DNA of 26,067 bases from Candidatus Bathyarchaeota archaeon (GTDB lineage: Archaea > Thermoproteota > Bathyarchaeia > 40CM-2-53-6 > RBG-13-38-9): assembly GCA_030671315.1 (NCBI GenBank), contig DAOUZW010000002.1, positions 1-26,067 on the forward strand. Reading direction: 5' to 3'. Below the pieces are notes generated by a model. That model was not told where the DNA came from, made no database searches, and worked only from the letters and a program-made list of their open reading frames with translations. The translations under genes were made by a program, and so were the position numbers. Below are positions 1 through 7,856 of this stretch, piece after piece. The first letter of the stretch is position 1, and every line of letters starts with the position of its first letter.

Positions 1-91
1 AACTATCCAATTTTAAATTTAGTTTTTCAATATTGTTATTCATTTGCTGGAGCAGTTTAACAACCTCACTTGAGGATTCCTCGCTTGTCAT
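1..91 (-). CDS. Partial CDS, N-terminus of a coiled-coil-like protein
   Basis: An ATG on the minus strand (complement of 89-91) opens a frame that stays open to the window edge, giving about 30 residues. The start reads MTSEESSSEVVKLLQQMNNN and continues with a heptad-like pattern of L, I and V among polar residues. This suggests a short charged N-terminus followed by a coiled coil. The gene faces away from the secreted-protein gene at 316, so 92-315 would be a shared promoter region. The family cannot be recognised from so short a piece, and the frame could be chance. Confidence 0.45.
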   Translation of the reverse strand, partial: MTSEESSSEVVKLLQQMNNNIEKLNLKLDS

Positions 92-198
92 GATCAATAT
101 TCACATCACGGTCCTATTGGATGTCTACGTGTTTTTTCTAAAAGCGTTATGTTGTGCTACATGTAAACGATGTTATTGTAAATATGTGCAACATATAA

Positions 199-210
199 AC
201 ACTTATATAT
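199..210 (+). promoter_or_regulatory. Probable TATA box for the secreted-protein gene
   Basis: The A/T-only run cttatatatttt lies about 110 bases upstream of the ATG at 316, in the intergenic space between divergent genes. Transcription would start near 230 and leave a leader of roughly 80 nt with a purine-rich ribosome-binding-like stretch (agaggaaac) just before the start. Confidence 0.4.
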
Positions 211-315
211 TTTGGATTGTGAATTATCAGATTGCCTGTAAAGGTAGAACAGTCCAAAAAATCATCAAACAAATATCATACGCCCTGAAATCACTAAAAA
301 GAGGAAACTTTCAAG

Positions 316-1248
316 ATGTCAAAAAGAAAGACTATTGCCGCTATACTAATTGTGTTATTCATTCTTAATTTTCCAACACTGGCAATAAATCTAGATGTTG
401 AAGCATCTCTAGAAGAGTTGAATAAGCCAAAAATTGGACAAACAAACTCCAACGGACGAATCGATGATGTTGACAATGAGAATGAAGTTATTGATGATGT
501 TGTTGATGATGTTGACAATGAGGATAAAGTTGTTGACGATGATGAAAAATCTAAGAAACCAAAAGTACATCCCATACAATCATTCACACTTAATATCTCA
601 CCAGATAAACCAACCTACAGTCAAGGCGAAATAGTCTATTTAACAGGGTCAATAATCGACTCAGGAAAGACTCAGCCAACAAATGGTACGGTTTCAATAC
701 AAGTACTCAATCCAAATGGTAGCACGATTCATATCGCCAGTAAAACTGCTAATAGTTTTGGAGATTTTTCAGATAATTTCACATTGACTGACGAGGCTAC
801 TAGTGGAACTTACACAGTTTTCGTTACTTTATCTCTATTAGGATACCAAGACAGCTACCATCATGCGACTTTTACTGTCGGAGAGAGCCTTACACCAAGC
901 ATAAGGATTTCATCACTATATGTTACAGATCAATCAGGAGAGAATCGATCTAGTTTCAATCCAGGTGAGACTGTTATAATCAGGGTAGTAGTTCAAAATG
1001 GTGGAGCCGAACTAGAAAAAGGTATGATTTGGGTTGAAGTGAGTACTCCTGATGGAGTTCCTATTCCTCCAGTTTTTGTGGAAACAAAAATAAAAAGAGG
1101 AGAGATGGTTACAGTTGGAGTGAGTACTCCACTTTCAGATGATGCTGATTTGGGACAATATACAGCTAATAGTTATGTCTCCAACAAGATGATCTCTCAA
1201 GGAGGCAAATTTCTAACAAAATCAAAAACTATATTCGAGCTTTATTGA
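316..1248 (+). CDS. Secreted protein with acidic linker and two beta-sandwich domains
   Basis: The 310-residue product starts with a signal peptide (basic MSKRK, then a hydrophobic run to about residue 24). Residues about 45-80 form a very acidic linker made of D/E/N/V units, DVDNENEVIDD followed by DVDNEDKVVDD, which are visibly repeated in the DNA. Residues about 90-187 (start PIQSFTLNISPDKPTYSQGE) look like a macroglobulin MG2-type beta domain. Residues about 195-300 look like a CARDB-type adhesion domain. No C-terminal membrane anchor is visible, so it is probably released or bound non-covalently at the cell surface. Its function is unknown. The domain calls rest on pattern similarity only. 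Confidence 0.75.
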   Translation: MSKRKTIAAILIVLFILNFPTLAINLDVEASLEELNKPKIGQTNSNGRIDDVDNENEVIDDVVDDVDNEDKVVDDDEKSKKPKVHPIQSFTLNISPDKPTYSQGEIVYLTGSIIDSGKTQPTNGTVSIQVLNPNGSTIHIASKTANSFGDFSDNFTLTDEATSGTYTVFVTLSLLGYQDSYHHATFTVGESLTPSIRISSLYVTDQSGENRSSFNPGETVIIRVVVQNGGAELEKGMIWVEVSTPDGVPIPPVFVETKIKRGEMVTVGVSTPLSDDADLGQYTANSYVSNKMISQGGKFLTKSKTIFELY

Positions 1249-1299
1249 TATTATTAAGAACAATTTAACAAAATAATATTTCATTAATGTTATTACGAG

Positions 1300-1312
1300 A
1301 TTTTTTTCTTAT
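1300..1312 (+). terminator. T-rich putative terminator
   Basis: A T-rich run (gattttttttctt-like) lies between the converging secreted-protein and flavoprotein genes. Archaeal transcription commonly ends at oligo-T tracts. No hairpin is visible. Confidence 0.3.
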
Positions 1313-1315
1313 TAT

Positions 1316-2206
1316 CTATTTGGCTTTACGCGCGTATTTTGCTGCATTTAGACCGGCCACACACCCTTCACCTACGGCTTTTGGAACTTGAAATGGTGGT
1401 CCGCATACGTCACCGGCAGCATAGAGTCCAGGAATATTTGTTTCTTGCTCCTTATTCGTCATTATATAGCCTTGGTCATTCAATATTACTCCCAAAATTG
1501 ATGCAAGTTCGATTGCGCCTTTTTGACCTAATTCAATAAATATACCTGATATGTTAATCAAAGATTCATCCGATAGTACAATTCTTTCAACCTTTTCATT
1601 CCCCTGTATCTCCTTAATTTTACTTTTGACGAGTTGTATCTCAGAGGCTTCGATTTGACTGCTGAGTCGTCCATCAATCTCCAAATTTTCTGATATGAGA
1701 TAGACTTTCTGGGCGTAAGCTGTCAAGAGAAGAGCACCACTCGCAGCAGCAGAACCATCGCCAACTACGGCAACTATCATTCCTTTGAAGAAATTTGCGT
1801 CACAATCAACACAATAGCTCACTCCTTTTCCAAGGTATTGCTTTTCACCTTTGACTCCAAGTTTATTTCTCTTTATCCCGGTTGCGAGAATCAAAGATTT
1901 TGAAATTATCTCCTTACCGGCATCAGTGTATACTTTGAACTCGGCATCAACACCTTCTATTTTGAGGATTTCTTCTTCGATTATCTCTGCGCCAAAGCTT
2001 TTTGCTTGTTTGACACCACTATCCAAGAAATCAGGTCCTTGAGGTGTTTTATCCATACAGCAGTAGTTCTCAATGTGAGCCCATTTCAGACTGCTGAGTT
2101 TTGTCTTACCTATCACAATAGTTTTTGATTTACTACGTGAAGAATGAATTGCTGCCTGTAATCCTGCGGGTCCAGCTCCAATTATTAGAACATCAGTAGT
2201 AATCAT
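1316..2206 (-). CDS. Thioredoxin-reductase-like FAD/NAD(P)-dependent oxidoreductase
   Basis: The 296-residue protein has the fold order of low-molecular-weight thioredoxin reductases. An N-terminal FAD-binding GAGPAG (residues about 11-16) comes first, then ATG near residue 109, the redox pair CVDC about residues 132-135 (usually CATC), a nucleotide-binding VVGDGSAA about 147-154, and the C-terminal FAD motif LYAAGDVCG. The second dinucleotide site is GDGSAA where most thioredoxin reductases have GGGDSA, so cofactor use may differ. Typical members have 300-320 residues, so this one is slightly short but complete. It probably passes electrons to a thioredoxin or glutaredoxin-like partner, but none is encoded nearby. 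An inverted repeat lies about 60 bases upstream. Confidence 0.85.
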   Translation of the reverse strand: MITTDVLIIGAGPAGLQAAIHSSRSKSKTIVIGKTKLSSLKWAHIENYCCMDKTPQGPDFLDSGVKQAKSFGAEIIEEEILKIEGVDAEFKVYTDAGKEIISKSLILATGIKRNKLGVKGEKQYLGKGVSYCVDCDANFFKGMIVAVVGDGSAAASGALLLTAYAQKVYLISENLEIDGRLSSQIEASEIQLVKSKIKEIQGNEKVERIVLSDESLINISGIFIELGQKGAIELASILGVILNDQGYIMTNKEQETNIPGLYAAGDVCGPPFQVPKAVGEGCVAGLNAAKYARKAK

Positions 2207-2263
2207 AATTTACTCAGCGCATAGACTAATACTTCAATCCTTTGGCAATATTGAGTTTCAAAT

Positions 2264-2293
2264 ATTACTCTTTGAAGACCTGAAAAGAGTAAT
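2264..2293. promoter_or_regulatory. Ten-bp inverted repeat, possible operator
   Basis: The arms ATTACTCTTT and AAAGAGTAAT are perfect inverse complements separated by 10 bases. They lie in the intergenic region between the divergently oriented flavoprotein (start 2206) and membrane-protein (start 2505) genes. The position suits a regulator-binding site or an RNA hairpin in a leader. No regulator gene is adjacent, so its role is inferred only from symmetry and position. Confidence 0.35.
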
Positions 2294-2504
2294 TCGTATT
2301 GATCATATTATATGTTCAATAATCATTCAATTGTTCATAGATTAGCTTATTCAAAGAGTGGTAGACTTAATTCGTCTATCCAACTAAGTTATTTAAGCAT
2401 AGTAATAGAGAATTAGTTACACATCAAAAAAGAGGTAATGATCAAAAAGATTGTTTGAGGCTTCAACTTTCAAGATCTAAGAGAAAGTCTTACAGGGATT
2501 TTTT

Positions 2505-3239
2505 ATGAAGAAAAAAGCCAGGTTATTTTCAAAAATTAGGTTAAAATTTGGTCAATCAAGAAAGGAAGCAACCTCTCTAACGGGATCGTTAAGAGAGACT
2601 TTTTCAGGTGAAATCGAGGCCATAAGAAGTCTCTTGGCTACACACCCATTCTTTAGTGTAGGACTTGCGTTTATAGTAGGACTCGTTTTTGGGGGTATTT
2701 TGCAGGCTAGAGTGTCACAATTTACTATCTTATCATTACTAGGAGGTTTTCCACTTGCTATTGTTTATGGGCACTCTCAAGGAATTCCAACATTATTGTC
2801 AATGTTTTCAGTAATAGCGATAGATGGTTTTGTATCTTATGCACTGTTGAAACTTATGCGCATACTGGATGAATCTCCGAGAATACAACCATATCTAGAT
2901 AAAATTAAAGTAAGGTATGGTGGTAGTTCTCGACTTTTCATGACATATTCCGGGAAACTTGGAGTACAAGGTGCCTTAGCTGTCTGTACATTTCTCATAG
3001 GATGGTGGATAGCAGTAATAATCGCATATTTAATGGATCTCGACACCAAAACAGCTATGGTTGGTATATTCACAGGCCTATTGGCAGGTGGTCTATTATC
3101 ATGGAGTGTCTATGAGGGATTTGTGAGACTCATTCCAGATCCAGCAATTGTTGTTTTAATATTTCTTATAGCCTTTTTATTAACCGGATTTGTAGTTGGC
3201 CGATTTTTCAGAAGAATTGGAAAAGAACGCGCAAAATGA
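2505..3239 (+). CDS. Multi-pass membrane protein, small multidrug-export-like
   Basis: The 244-residue product has a basic cytoplasmic N-terminus of about 50 residues, then hydrophobic segments near residues 52-70, 76-90, 95-115, 160-180, 185-205 and 215-236, and a basic C-terminal tail. The segment from about 130 to 205 (RYGGSSRLFMTYSGKLGVQG, a WW-containing helix, then a D-x-K-T-A region with a Gly-rich helix) resembles the COG2426 'small multi-drug export' family. That family's transport role is itself only predicted. The ATG at 2505 has no clear ribosome-binding site. A TATA-like ttatttaag lies about 110 bases upstream. The family assignment is tentative and the membrane topology is secure. 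Confidence 0.65.
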   Translation: MKKKARLFSKIRLKFGQSRKEATSLTGSLRETFSGEIEAIRSLLATHPFFSVGLAFIVGLVFGGILQARVSQFTILSLLGGFPLAIVYGHSQGIPTLLSMFSVIAIDGFVSYALLKLMRILDESPRIQPYLDKIKVRYGGSSRLFMTYSGKLGVQGALAVCTFLIGWWIAVIIAYLMDLDTKTAMVGIFTGLLAGGLLSWSVYEGFVRLIPDPAIVVLIFLIAFLLTGFVVGRFFRRIGKERAK

Positions 3240-3277
3240 TTTCTGTTTTGGTAGCGGGGGGCAGATTCGAACTACCG

Positions 3278-3299
3278 GTTGAGCCCGATTTTATCGAGT
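3278..3299 (-). other. Variable-loop intron of tRNA-iMet (22 nt)
   Basis: The central helix TGAG/CTCA pairs perfectly. The bulges are AT^a and ac^C. The outer helix is CC/GG, and the intron folds as CTCGAT-aaa-ATCGGG (one wobble). Splicing leaves the five-base variable loop AGATC. Confidence 0.87.
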
Positions 3300-3309
3300 A
3301 TCTCAGGGT

Positions 3310-3327
3310 TTCTCCGGTCCGTATTCA
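3310..3327 (-). other. Anticodon-loop intron of tRNA-iMet (18 nt, canonical 37/38)
   Basis: The intron follows CAT-A and precedes the A of position 38. Exon CTC pairs with intron GAG and the fourth pair is A/G, so the BHB is slightly relaxed. Position 37/38 is the commonest archaeal tRNA intron site. Confidence 0.85.
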
Positions 3328-3352
3328 TATGAGCCCTGCGGGTTAAACCTGG

Positions 3353-3376
3353 TTAGGCTTCTTCATGATGAAGAAA
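3353..3376 (-). other. D-loop intron of tRNA-iMet (24 nt)
   Basis: The intron lies between tRNA positions 15 and 16. The central 4-bp helix pairs exon GGGT with intron GCCT (two wobble pairs). The 3-nt bulges are AG^t and aa^C. The intron folds into a 7-bp hairpin TTCTTCA-tca-TGAAGAA. The cuts fall after the second bulge base on both sides, as expected for the archaeal splicing endonuclease. Confidence 0.87.
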
Positions 3377-3411
3377 CTACCCCACCCCGCTACCCTGAAC
3401 TTGAGAATAAT

Positions 3412-3421
3412 CAAAATAAAT
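3412..3421 (-). promoter_or_regulatory. TATA-like element of tRNA-iMet
   Basis: On the minus strand the sequence reads atttattttg, centred about 25 bases before the mature 5' end. This is the usual archaeal TATA spacing for tRNA genes. Confidence 0.45.
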
Positions 3422-3502
3422 GTTTTGCCCTTATAATCCTAGCATATCTAAATCAGAGTTCAAGACTCTCTATCAGCTAATCGTTCGATCATTGATCAGC
3501 AA

Positions 3503-3511
3503 CATTTATAA
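3503..3511 (+). promoter_or_regulatory. Upstream TATA box before the TRAM gene
   Basis: The sequence acatttataag fits an archaeal TATA box. It predicts a start near 3530, about 95 bases before the TRAM start codon. A second TATA-like ttcttataa at 3591-3599 would give a leader of only a few bases. Confidence 0.4.
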
Positions 3512-3628
3512 GACGTGTACTTTTGTCTGCTCGTAAGCTGGTCTATAGGAGATGGAGGCAGGACCGGTCTACACGGTTTACTGTTACTTGTTCTTATAAC
3601 TGGCAAAAGTTGAAGAGGTGATACTGTT

Positions 3629-3823
3629 ATGGCTTCTTTTGAAAAGCCTGTTGAGGAAGGGAAGGAATACGAAGTTGAGATCGAAGACCTCAGCAGACGA
3701 GGAGATGGACTTGCAAAGATAGAAGGCTTTATTGTTTTCATTCCGGGTACGAAGCCAGGTGACCGTGTAAATATACGAGTTACCCAAGTCCGAGAACGAT
3801 TTGCAGTTGCAGAAAAGATTTAG
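3629..3823 (+). CDS. TRAM-domain RNA-binding protein
   Basis: The 64-residue protein is essentially one TRAM domain. After MASFEKPVEEGKEYEVEIED comes the characteristic SRRGDGLAKIEGFIVFIPGT, then GDRVNIRVTQV and a final FAVAEKI strand. Stand-alone TRAM proteins are typical of archaea, where they bind RNA and are proposed to act like cold-shock RNA chaperones. The same domain occurs in tRNA-modifying enzymes such as TrmA and MiaB. The length matches the single-domain archaeal family. The start is set by the ATG after gaagaggtga, a good ribosome-binding site. The gene sits among RNA-modification genes (tiaS, tsr3). Confidence 0.9.
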   Translation: MASFEKPVEEGKEYEVEIEDLSRRGDGLAKIEGFIVFIPGTKPGDRVNIRVTQVRERFAVAEKI

Positions 3824-4020
3824 AAATTTTCGAAATCGTATAGTTTAATCTCTCCTTACTTTCTTTGTTTTTATACAACTCCTTTGAGCAATGAAACATC
3901 CGATATGGGTATGTTTCCATCTCTTGGAATTGGAGAAAATGTAAGAAAATGTGCAGATAAAATTATGTAAAACATTCAGAAGTCATTCAATTTAGAACGT
4001 AAAGGAAAAAGAATTCCTAA

Positions 4021-5313
4021 GTGGTAATATTGTTAACCGTTCGGATCGGTATTGATGATACTGACTCTAATGAGGGGATGTGTACTACCTACATTGGCGC
4101 AGTAATATGTGATAAGCTAAAAGATCAAGGGTTTAATCTAAAACCCTATCCAAAACTAGTAAGATTGAATCCAAACTGGCCTTTGAAGACTAGAGGTAAT
4201 TGTGCAATTTCCATAGAGGTAACATGCAATCCCTCAACATTTAGAGAACTTAAAGAAGTTGTATTGAAAACTGTGGAGCAGCTTGCTGAACTCAAACATG
4301 CCTCAACAAATCCAGGAGTTGTCTTCTATTTAGGCAAATCGATACCTAATGAGTTACAAAAATTCTCGAGGAAAGTCATTCAAGGGATTGTAAGAATAGA
4401 AGATGCAGAGAGAATTGCCAAAAAAATAGGTGCGGAGTATCACAAATTCAAACTTGGTAGAGGAATCATTGGAGCATTAGCCGCTATTGGCGAGAGTTTC
4501 GAGTTAGACTCAACGTACGAATTACTTGCATACAGAAAACAAAGTTACAGAGGTACAAAGAGAAACATAGATATTAATAGCGTTATCGAGATGGATAGAA
4601 AAACATACCCAAGAACATTCGATAATATAGATCCCAACACAGGGGAGAACAGAATCACTCCTCATACACCTTGTCCAATTCTTTTTGGTATTCGATCCCA
4701 AGACCCTGAATCAACTTTAGAAGCATTAAGCATAATCAAATCAAATGAACCAATCGAGAGATTAATTATCTATAAGACTAATCAAGCAACTGATGCACAC
4801 CTGATATCCACTAAAATTAAAGATCTAAAACCACTTAACTCAGCTATAATAAGCGGGAAAGTATCCGAGACACCTAGAATAATCATTGGAGGACATATAA
4901 TATTCTCATTGAATGACAGCACTGGAGAGATCAATTGTGCTGCTTATGAACCGACAAGAGAATTCAGAAAAATAATAGTTAACCTAAAGATCGGAGATCG
5001 TGTAAAAGTCTATGGAGCAGTAAAAAAGAAGAAAAATATTCCCTTGACTCTCAATCTAGAAAAAATTGAGATCCAAACTCTGGTCGAGATTTATATGAAA
5101 AAAAATCCAATTTGTATGAATTGTAGTAAAAGAGCAAAATCTAAAGGTAAAGGTCAAGGTTACCGATGTGAGAAATGCGGAAAGGTCTTTCCTCCTGGAA
5201 GCGAGAAATATGTAAGAAAATCACGAGATCTCAGAATAGGTTCGTATGAGGTACCGCCTAGAGCAAGAAGACATTTGGCTAAACCTTTGATTCGCATATC
5301 ACCATCTAAATAA
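4021..5313 (+). CDS. tiaS: tRNA(Ile2) 2-agmatinylcytidine synthetase
   Basis: TiaS uses ATP and agmatine to modify C34 of tRNA-Ile2 (CAT) so that it reads AUA. The 430-residue product has the family order. The N-terminal catalytic domain carries RIGIDDTDSNEGMCTTY (residues 8-24). A second domain includes KLGRGIIGALAAIGESF (about 144-160). An OB-fold spans about 274-350 (SGKVSETPR to VKVYGAV). A C-terminal zinc ribbon has Cys365, Cys368, Cys383 and Cys386. The length matches known TiaS (about 420 residues). The start is probably GTG at 4021, although TTG at 4030 lies even closer to the conserved RIGIDDTDS. The substrate tRNA-Ile2 is not in this window; the tRNA-Ile at 8705 has the GAT anticodon, which does not need TiaS. 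Confidence 0.93.
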   Translation: MVILLTVRIGIDDTDSNEGMCTTYIGAVICDKLKDQGFNLKPYPKLVRLNPNWPLKTRGNCAISIEVTCNPSTFRELKEVVLKTVEQLAELKHASTNPGVVFYLGKSIPNELQKFSRKVIQGIVRIEDAERIAKKIGAEYHKFKLGRGIIGALAAIGESFELDSTYELLAYRKQSYRGTKRNIDINSVIEMDRKTYPRTFDNIDPNTGENRITPHTPCPILFGIRSQDPESTLEALSIIKSNEPIERLIIYKTNQATDAHLISTKIKDLKPLNSAIISGKVSETPRIIIGGHIIFSLNDSTGEINCAAYEPTREFRKIIVNLKIGDRVKVYGAVKKKKNIPLTLNLEKIEIQTLVEIYMKKNPICMNCSKRAKSKGKGQGYRCEKCGKVFPPGSEKYVRKSRDLRIGSYEVPPRARRHLAKPLIRISPSK

Positions 5314-5363
5314 CTATTTTCGATAATCAATTTGAATTATAGAATAACTATGATTAAAAATAA

Positions 5364-5606
5364 TTATTTTCCACTTATCATGATCATAGTGAGTGTTGAA
5401 CGAACTTTTTCAAGACATCTTATTCTCGAAGTGACAATGTCCTTGATCTCTTCCATTGTCTCAGCTTCAACTTTTACAATTATATCATAGACACCATAGA
5501 CCACATATGACTCAACAATATGGGGTGTCTCCCTAAGTTGCTTAACTACTGCATCCTCATAGCCAATCTCAGTATTTATCAGAACATATGACGTAGGCAT
5601 AATCAT
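5364..5606 (-). CDS. Stand-alone AsnC/Lrp ligand-binding (RAM) domain protein
   Basis: The 80-residue product contains only the effector-binding half of Lrp/AsnC regulators. It shows the beta-alpha-beta-beta-alpha-beta pattern TSYVLINTEIGYEDAVVKQL, then ESYVVYGVYDIIVKV, then an amphipathic helix and RSTLTMIMI. No helix-turn-helix is present and none is encoded upstream. Such stand-alone RAM proteins form oligomers that bind small molecules, often amino acids, and may partner with full-length Lrp proteins. The frame is convergent with tiaS and divergent from the hydrate-repair gene. ATG at 5606 or at 5600 could be used. The ligand is unknown. Confidence 0.88.
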   Translation of the reverse strand: MIMPTSYVLINTEIGYEDAVVKQLRETPHIVESYVVYGVYDIIVKVEAETMEEIKDIVTSRIRCLEKVRSTLTMIMISGK

Positions 5607-5773
5607 ATACCTGTGGACGAGAATTCAATTCACTACACAAAAAGATTTCCCTATATGAATAAAACAACTCCTTTATCTTGAAAGCCTTTGATTCAGCAAA
5701 TGTTGTATAGGCTGAAATGTTATCTGTTTAAGGTCTAAATCAGAGGTTTCCATGATATATTATATGGAGGTTA

Positions 5774-7306
5774 ATGAGCTTGCTCAGTAATTATCTGACT
5801 TCTAAAGATATCAAAAGACTAGATCTTAATTCTGATTATTTAGGTATCTCTACTCTTCAACTAATGGAAAATGCAGGAAAGAGTTTAGCAACTGAAATAA
5901 CCTCTAGATTCAAATCAGAATCAAAAATTTTAGTTCTCGCAGGAACTGGCAGAAACGGAGGAGATGGAATGGTGTCAGCAAGACATCTTGCTTCCCTCAG
6001 CTATAATGTAAGCACGTGGCTTATTGGTTCTGAATCTAACATTAAAGATGAAGCAGTAAAATGTAATTGGCAAATTATAAGACGAATGAAATCTAGCATC
6101 GACACCAAGATCATTACGGACTCAACACAACTTGAAAATATTGATGCTGATGTAGTAATAGACGCTCTTCTAGGAGTTGGTTTTAGAGGTAAACTAAGAC
6201 AACCAATTCTTGAAGCTGTAAGAGTCTTGAATAAGAGTAAAGCTTTCATCATATCAGTCGATGTTCCTACAGGTTTTGATGCAGATAACGGTGAAGTAGA
6301 TAATGAAGTTGTCAAAGCAAATCTAACAATAACTTTTCATAACCAAAAATCTGGATTTGCGAAGGGCAAAGACTATTTGGGTGACATCAAAGTCGTATCG
6401 ATTGGAATCCCACCCGAGGCGGAAATATATGTGGGACCTGGAGATGTAGAAACATGTTTGGGAGAAAGATCACCATATTCCAAGAAAGGAGATTTCGGAC
6501 GTCTACTTGTAATAGGTGGAAGTGAAGTCTACACAGGAGCACCAGCACTTGTAGGTCTGGCTGCACTTAGAGCTGGAGCAGATTTGGTATATGTGGCAGC
6601 ACCCGAAAAAACAGCTGAAACTATCTCCACTATATCACCAAATCTTATAACTATCAAGATGAGTGGAAGACATTTCAATCAGAGTAATTTAGCAGAACTC
6701 GAAAGTATTATTCATAAAGCTGATGCTGTGGCTTTAGGACCTGGAATGGGATTACATAAAGAATCTTCTAGGGCAACAAAGAGTCTAATTAAAAAACTGC
6801 AAGAACTTAAAAAGCCTATACTGATTGATGCGGATGCATTAAAATTTCTTACTACCTCCATTAGCAAAATGAATTTTCCAGTGATTCTTACACCCCATGC
6901 AGGAGAATTCGAATCACTAACTTCTAGAAAGGTATCAAATGAACTCGAAAATAGAATCATAGAAGTGAAGAAATTTGCCAAGCAAACAAATGCTATTGTA
7001 CTTCTTAAAGGAAGAGTTGACACAATTTCTGATGGTTCTCGAGTTAGACTTAATTTGACAGGGAATCCTGGCATGACCGTTGGAGGAACAGGAGACATAC
7101 TTTCTGGTATCATCGCCTCACTATTGGCTCAAGGATGTAATCCATTTGAATCTGCAATTGCTGGGGCCTTCATAAATGGTGCAGCAGGTGATTTTGCATA
7201 TGAAAAAAAAGGTTTTCATCTATTATCTACGGATCTTTTAGACGAGATCTCTAGAATCATGATAGATCCGATGAGTCACAGAGATGTAAAGTTCCTTGGA
7301 TGCTAA
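5774..7306 (+). CDS. nnr: Bifunctional NAD(P)H-hydrate epimerase / ADP-dependent dehydratase
   Basis: This metabolite-repair enzyme converts damaged hydrated NADH/NADPH back to the active cofactors. The first half (to about residue 215) is the YjeF-N epimerase with LMENAG near residue 30 and GTGRNGGDGMVSARHL at about 57-72. The second half is the ribokinase-like dehydratase with ALGPGMG, then DADAL, TPHAGEF and the ADP-site NPGMTVGGTGDILSG near residues 432-446. At 510 residues it is a normal-length fusion. The ATG is preceded by ggagg at a good spacing. Its 3' end overlaps the next gene (tsr3), so the two are probably co-transcribed. Confidence 0.95.
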   Translation: MSLLSNYLTSKDIKRLDLNSDYLGISTLQLMENAGKSLATEITSRFKSESKILVLAGTGRNGGDGMVSARHLASLSYNVSTWLIGSESNIKDEAVKCNWQIIRRMKSSIDTKIITDSTQLENIDADVVIDALLGVGFRGKLRQPILEAVRVLNKSKAFIISVDVPTGFDADNGEVDNEVVKANLTITFHNQKSGFAKGKDYLGDIKVVSIGIPPEAEIYVGPGDVETCLGERSPYSKKGDFGRLLVIGGSEVYTGAPALVGLAALRAGADLVYVAAPEKTAETISTISPNLITIKMSGRHFNQSNLAELESIIHKADAVALGPGMGLHKESSRATKSLIKKLQELKKPILIDADALKFLTTSISKMNFPVILTPHAGEFESLTSRKVSNELENRIIEVKKFAKQTNAIVLLKGRVDTISDGSRVRLNLTGNPGMTVGGTGDILSGIIASLLAQGCNPFESAIAGAFINGAAGDFAYEKKGFHLLSTDLLDEISRIMIDPMSHRDVKFLGC

Positions 7307-7823
7307 AAGACCAAGAGTGAGAATTTACGTATATCTTATGAAACAAGACGATCCCAGAAAATGTACTTCTTCAAAGCTGGTTAGATATAATCTTGCAAAA
7401 GCTATACGTTCTATATCACAGATACCTAGACGATCAATAGTTCTCAATCCCCTTGCAAAAAAAACACTATTGCCTTCAGATCGGGAACATTTTCTCCATG
7501 GAGGTTTAGTGGCTATTGATTGCTCATGGAATAAGGCCAATAATGTCTTAAAATCAAATTATCCTGGATTAAACAGGCGTCTACCTCTACTTTTAGCTGG
7601 TAATCCAGTGAGTTATGCCAAACTTGAGAGACTAAGTTCAGCAGAAGCTCTAGCTGCAAGTTTGATAATTACAGGATTTAACGATCAATGCAGAGAAGTA
7701 TTAGATTTATTCAAATGGATGCACACTTTCTTTACACTGAATCAAAGCCCACTTGAAGATTACAGTAAAGTAAAAGATATGAAAGAACTAAGTGAAATTG
7801 AGATGTCTTATTTCGGATCCTGA
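7296..7823 (+). CDS. tsr3: Tsr3-type 16S rRNA aminocarboxypropyltransferase (DUF367)
   Basis: Tsr3 transfers the aminocarboxypropyl group of SAM to a hypermodified uridine in helix 31 of small-subunit rRNA. The 175-residue sequence has the family landmarks RIYVYLMKQDDPRKCTSSKL near the N-terminus, LNPLAKKTLLPSD, the central GLVAIDCSWNKA, and the C-terminal LPLLLAGNPVSYAKLERLSS followed by EALAASLIITG. The start appears to be TTG at 7296, overlapping the end of the hydrate-repair gene by 11 bases, which suggests translational coupling. A later in-frame GTG or ATG is possible. The length is typical for archaeal members. Confidence 0.92.
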   Translation: MDAKRPRVRIYVYLMKQDDPRKCTSSKLVRYNLAKAIRSISQIPRRSIVLNPLAKKTLLPSDREHFLHGGLVAIDCSWNKANNVLKSNYPGLNRRLPLLLAGNPVSYAKLERLSSAEALAASLIITGFNDQCREVLDLFKWMHTFFTLNQSPLEDYSKVKDMKELSEIEMSYFGS

Positions 7824-7856
7824 AAAAAAATTTATGAATGTCCAACTTTTCCCCTT

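Larger units (their letters stand above)
3249..3391 (-). tRNA. Initiator tRNA-Met (CAT) with three introns
   Basis: Read on the minus strand, the 5' acceptor AGCGGGG pairs with CCCCGCT, followed by an encoded ACCA. The anticodon stem CAGGG/CCCTG holds the loop CTCATAA (anticodon CAT). The T-arm is GGTAG-TTCGAAT-CTGCC. The AGCGGGG acceptor and CAT anticodon fit the archaeal initiator. Three insertions interrupt the mature tRNA: in the D-loop (3353-3376), after position 37 (3310-3327) and in the variable loop (3278-3299). Removing all three gives a standard 79-nt tRNA including CCA, with an 11-nt D-loop and a 5-nt variable loop. Two of the junctions form full BHB motifs. A TATA-like element lies about 25 bases upstream. 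Confidence 0.93.

Noticed and set aside
3906..3971. 21-codon frame between the TRAM gene and tiaS
   Set aside because: Too short, no ribosome-binding site, no recognisable features.
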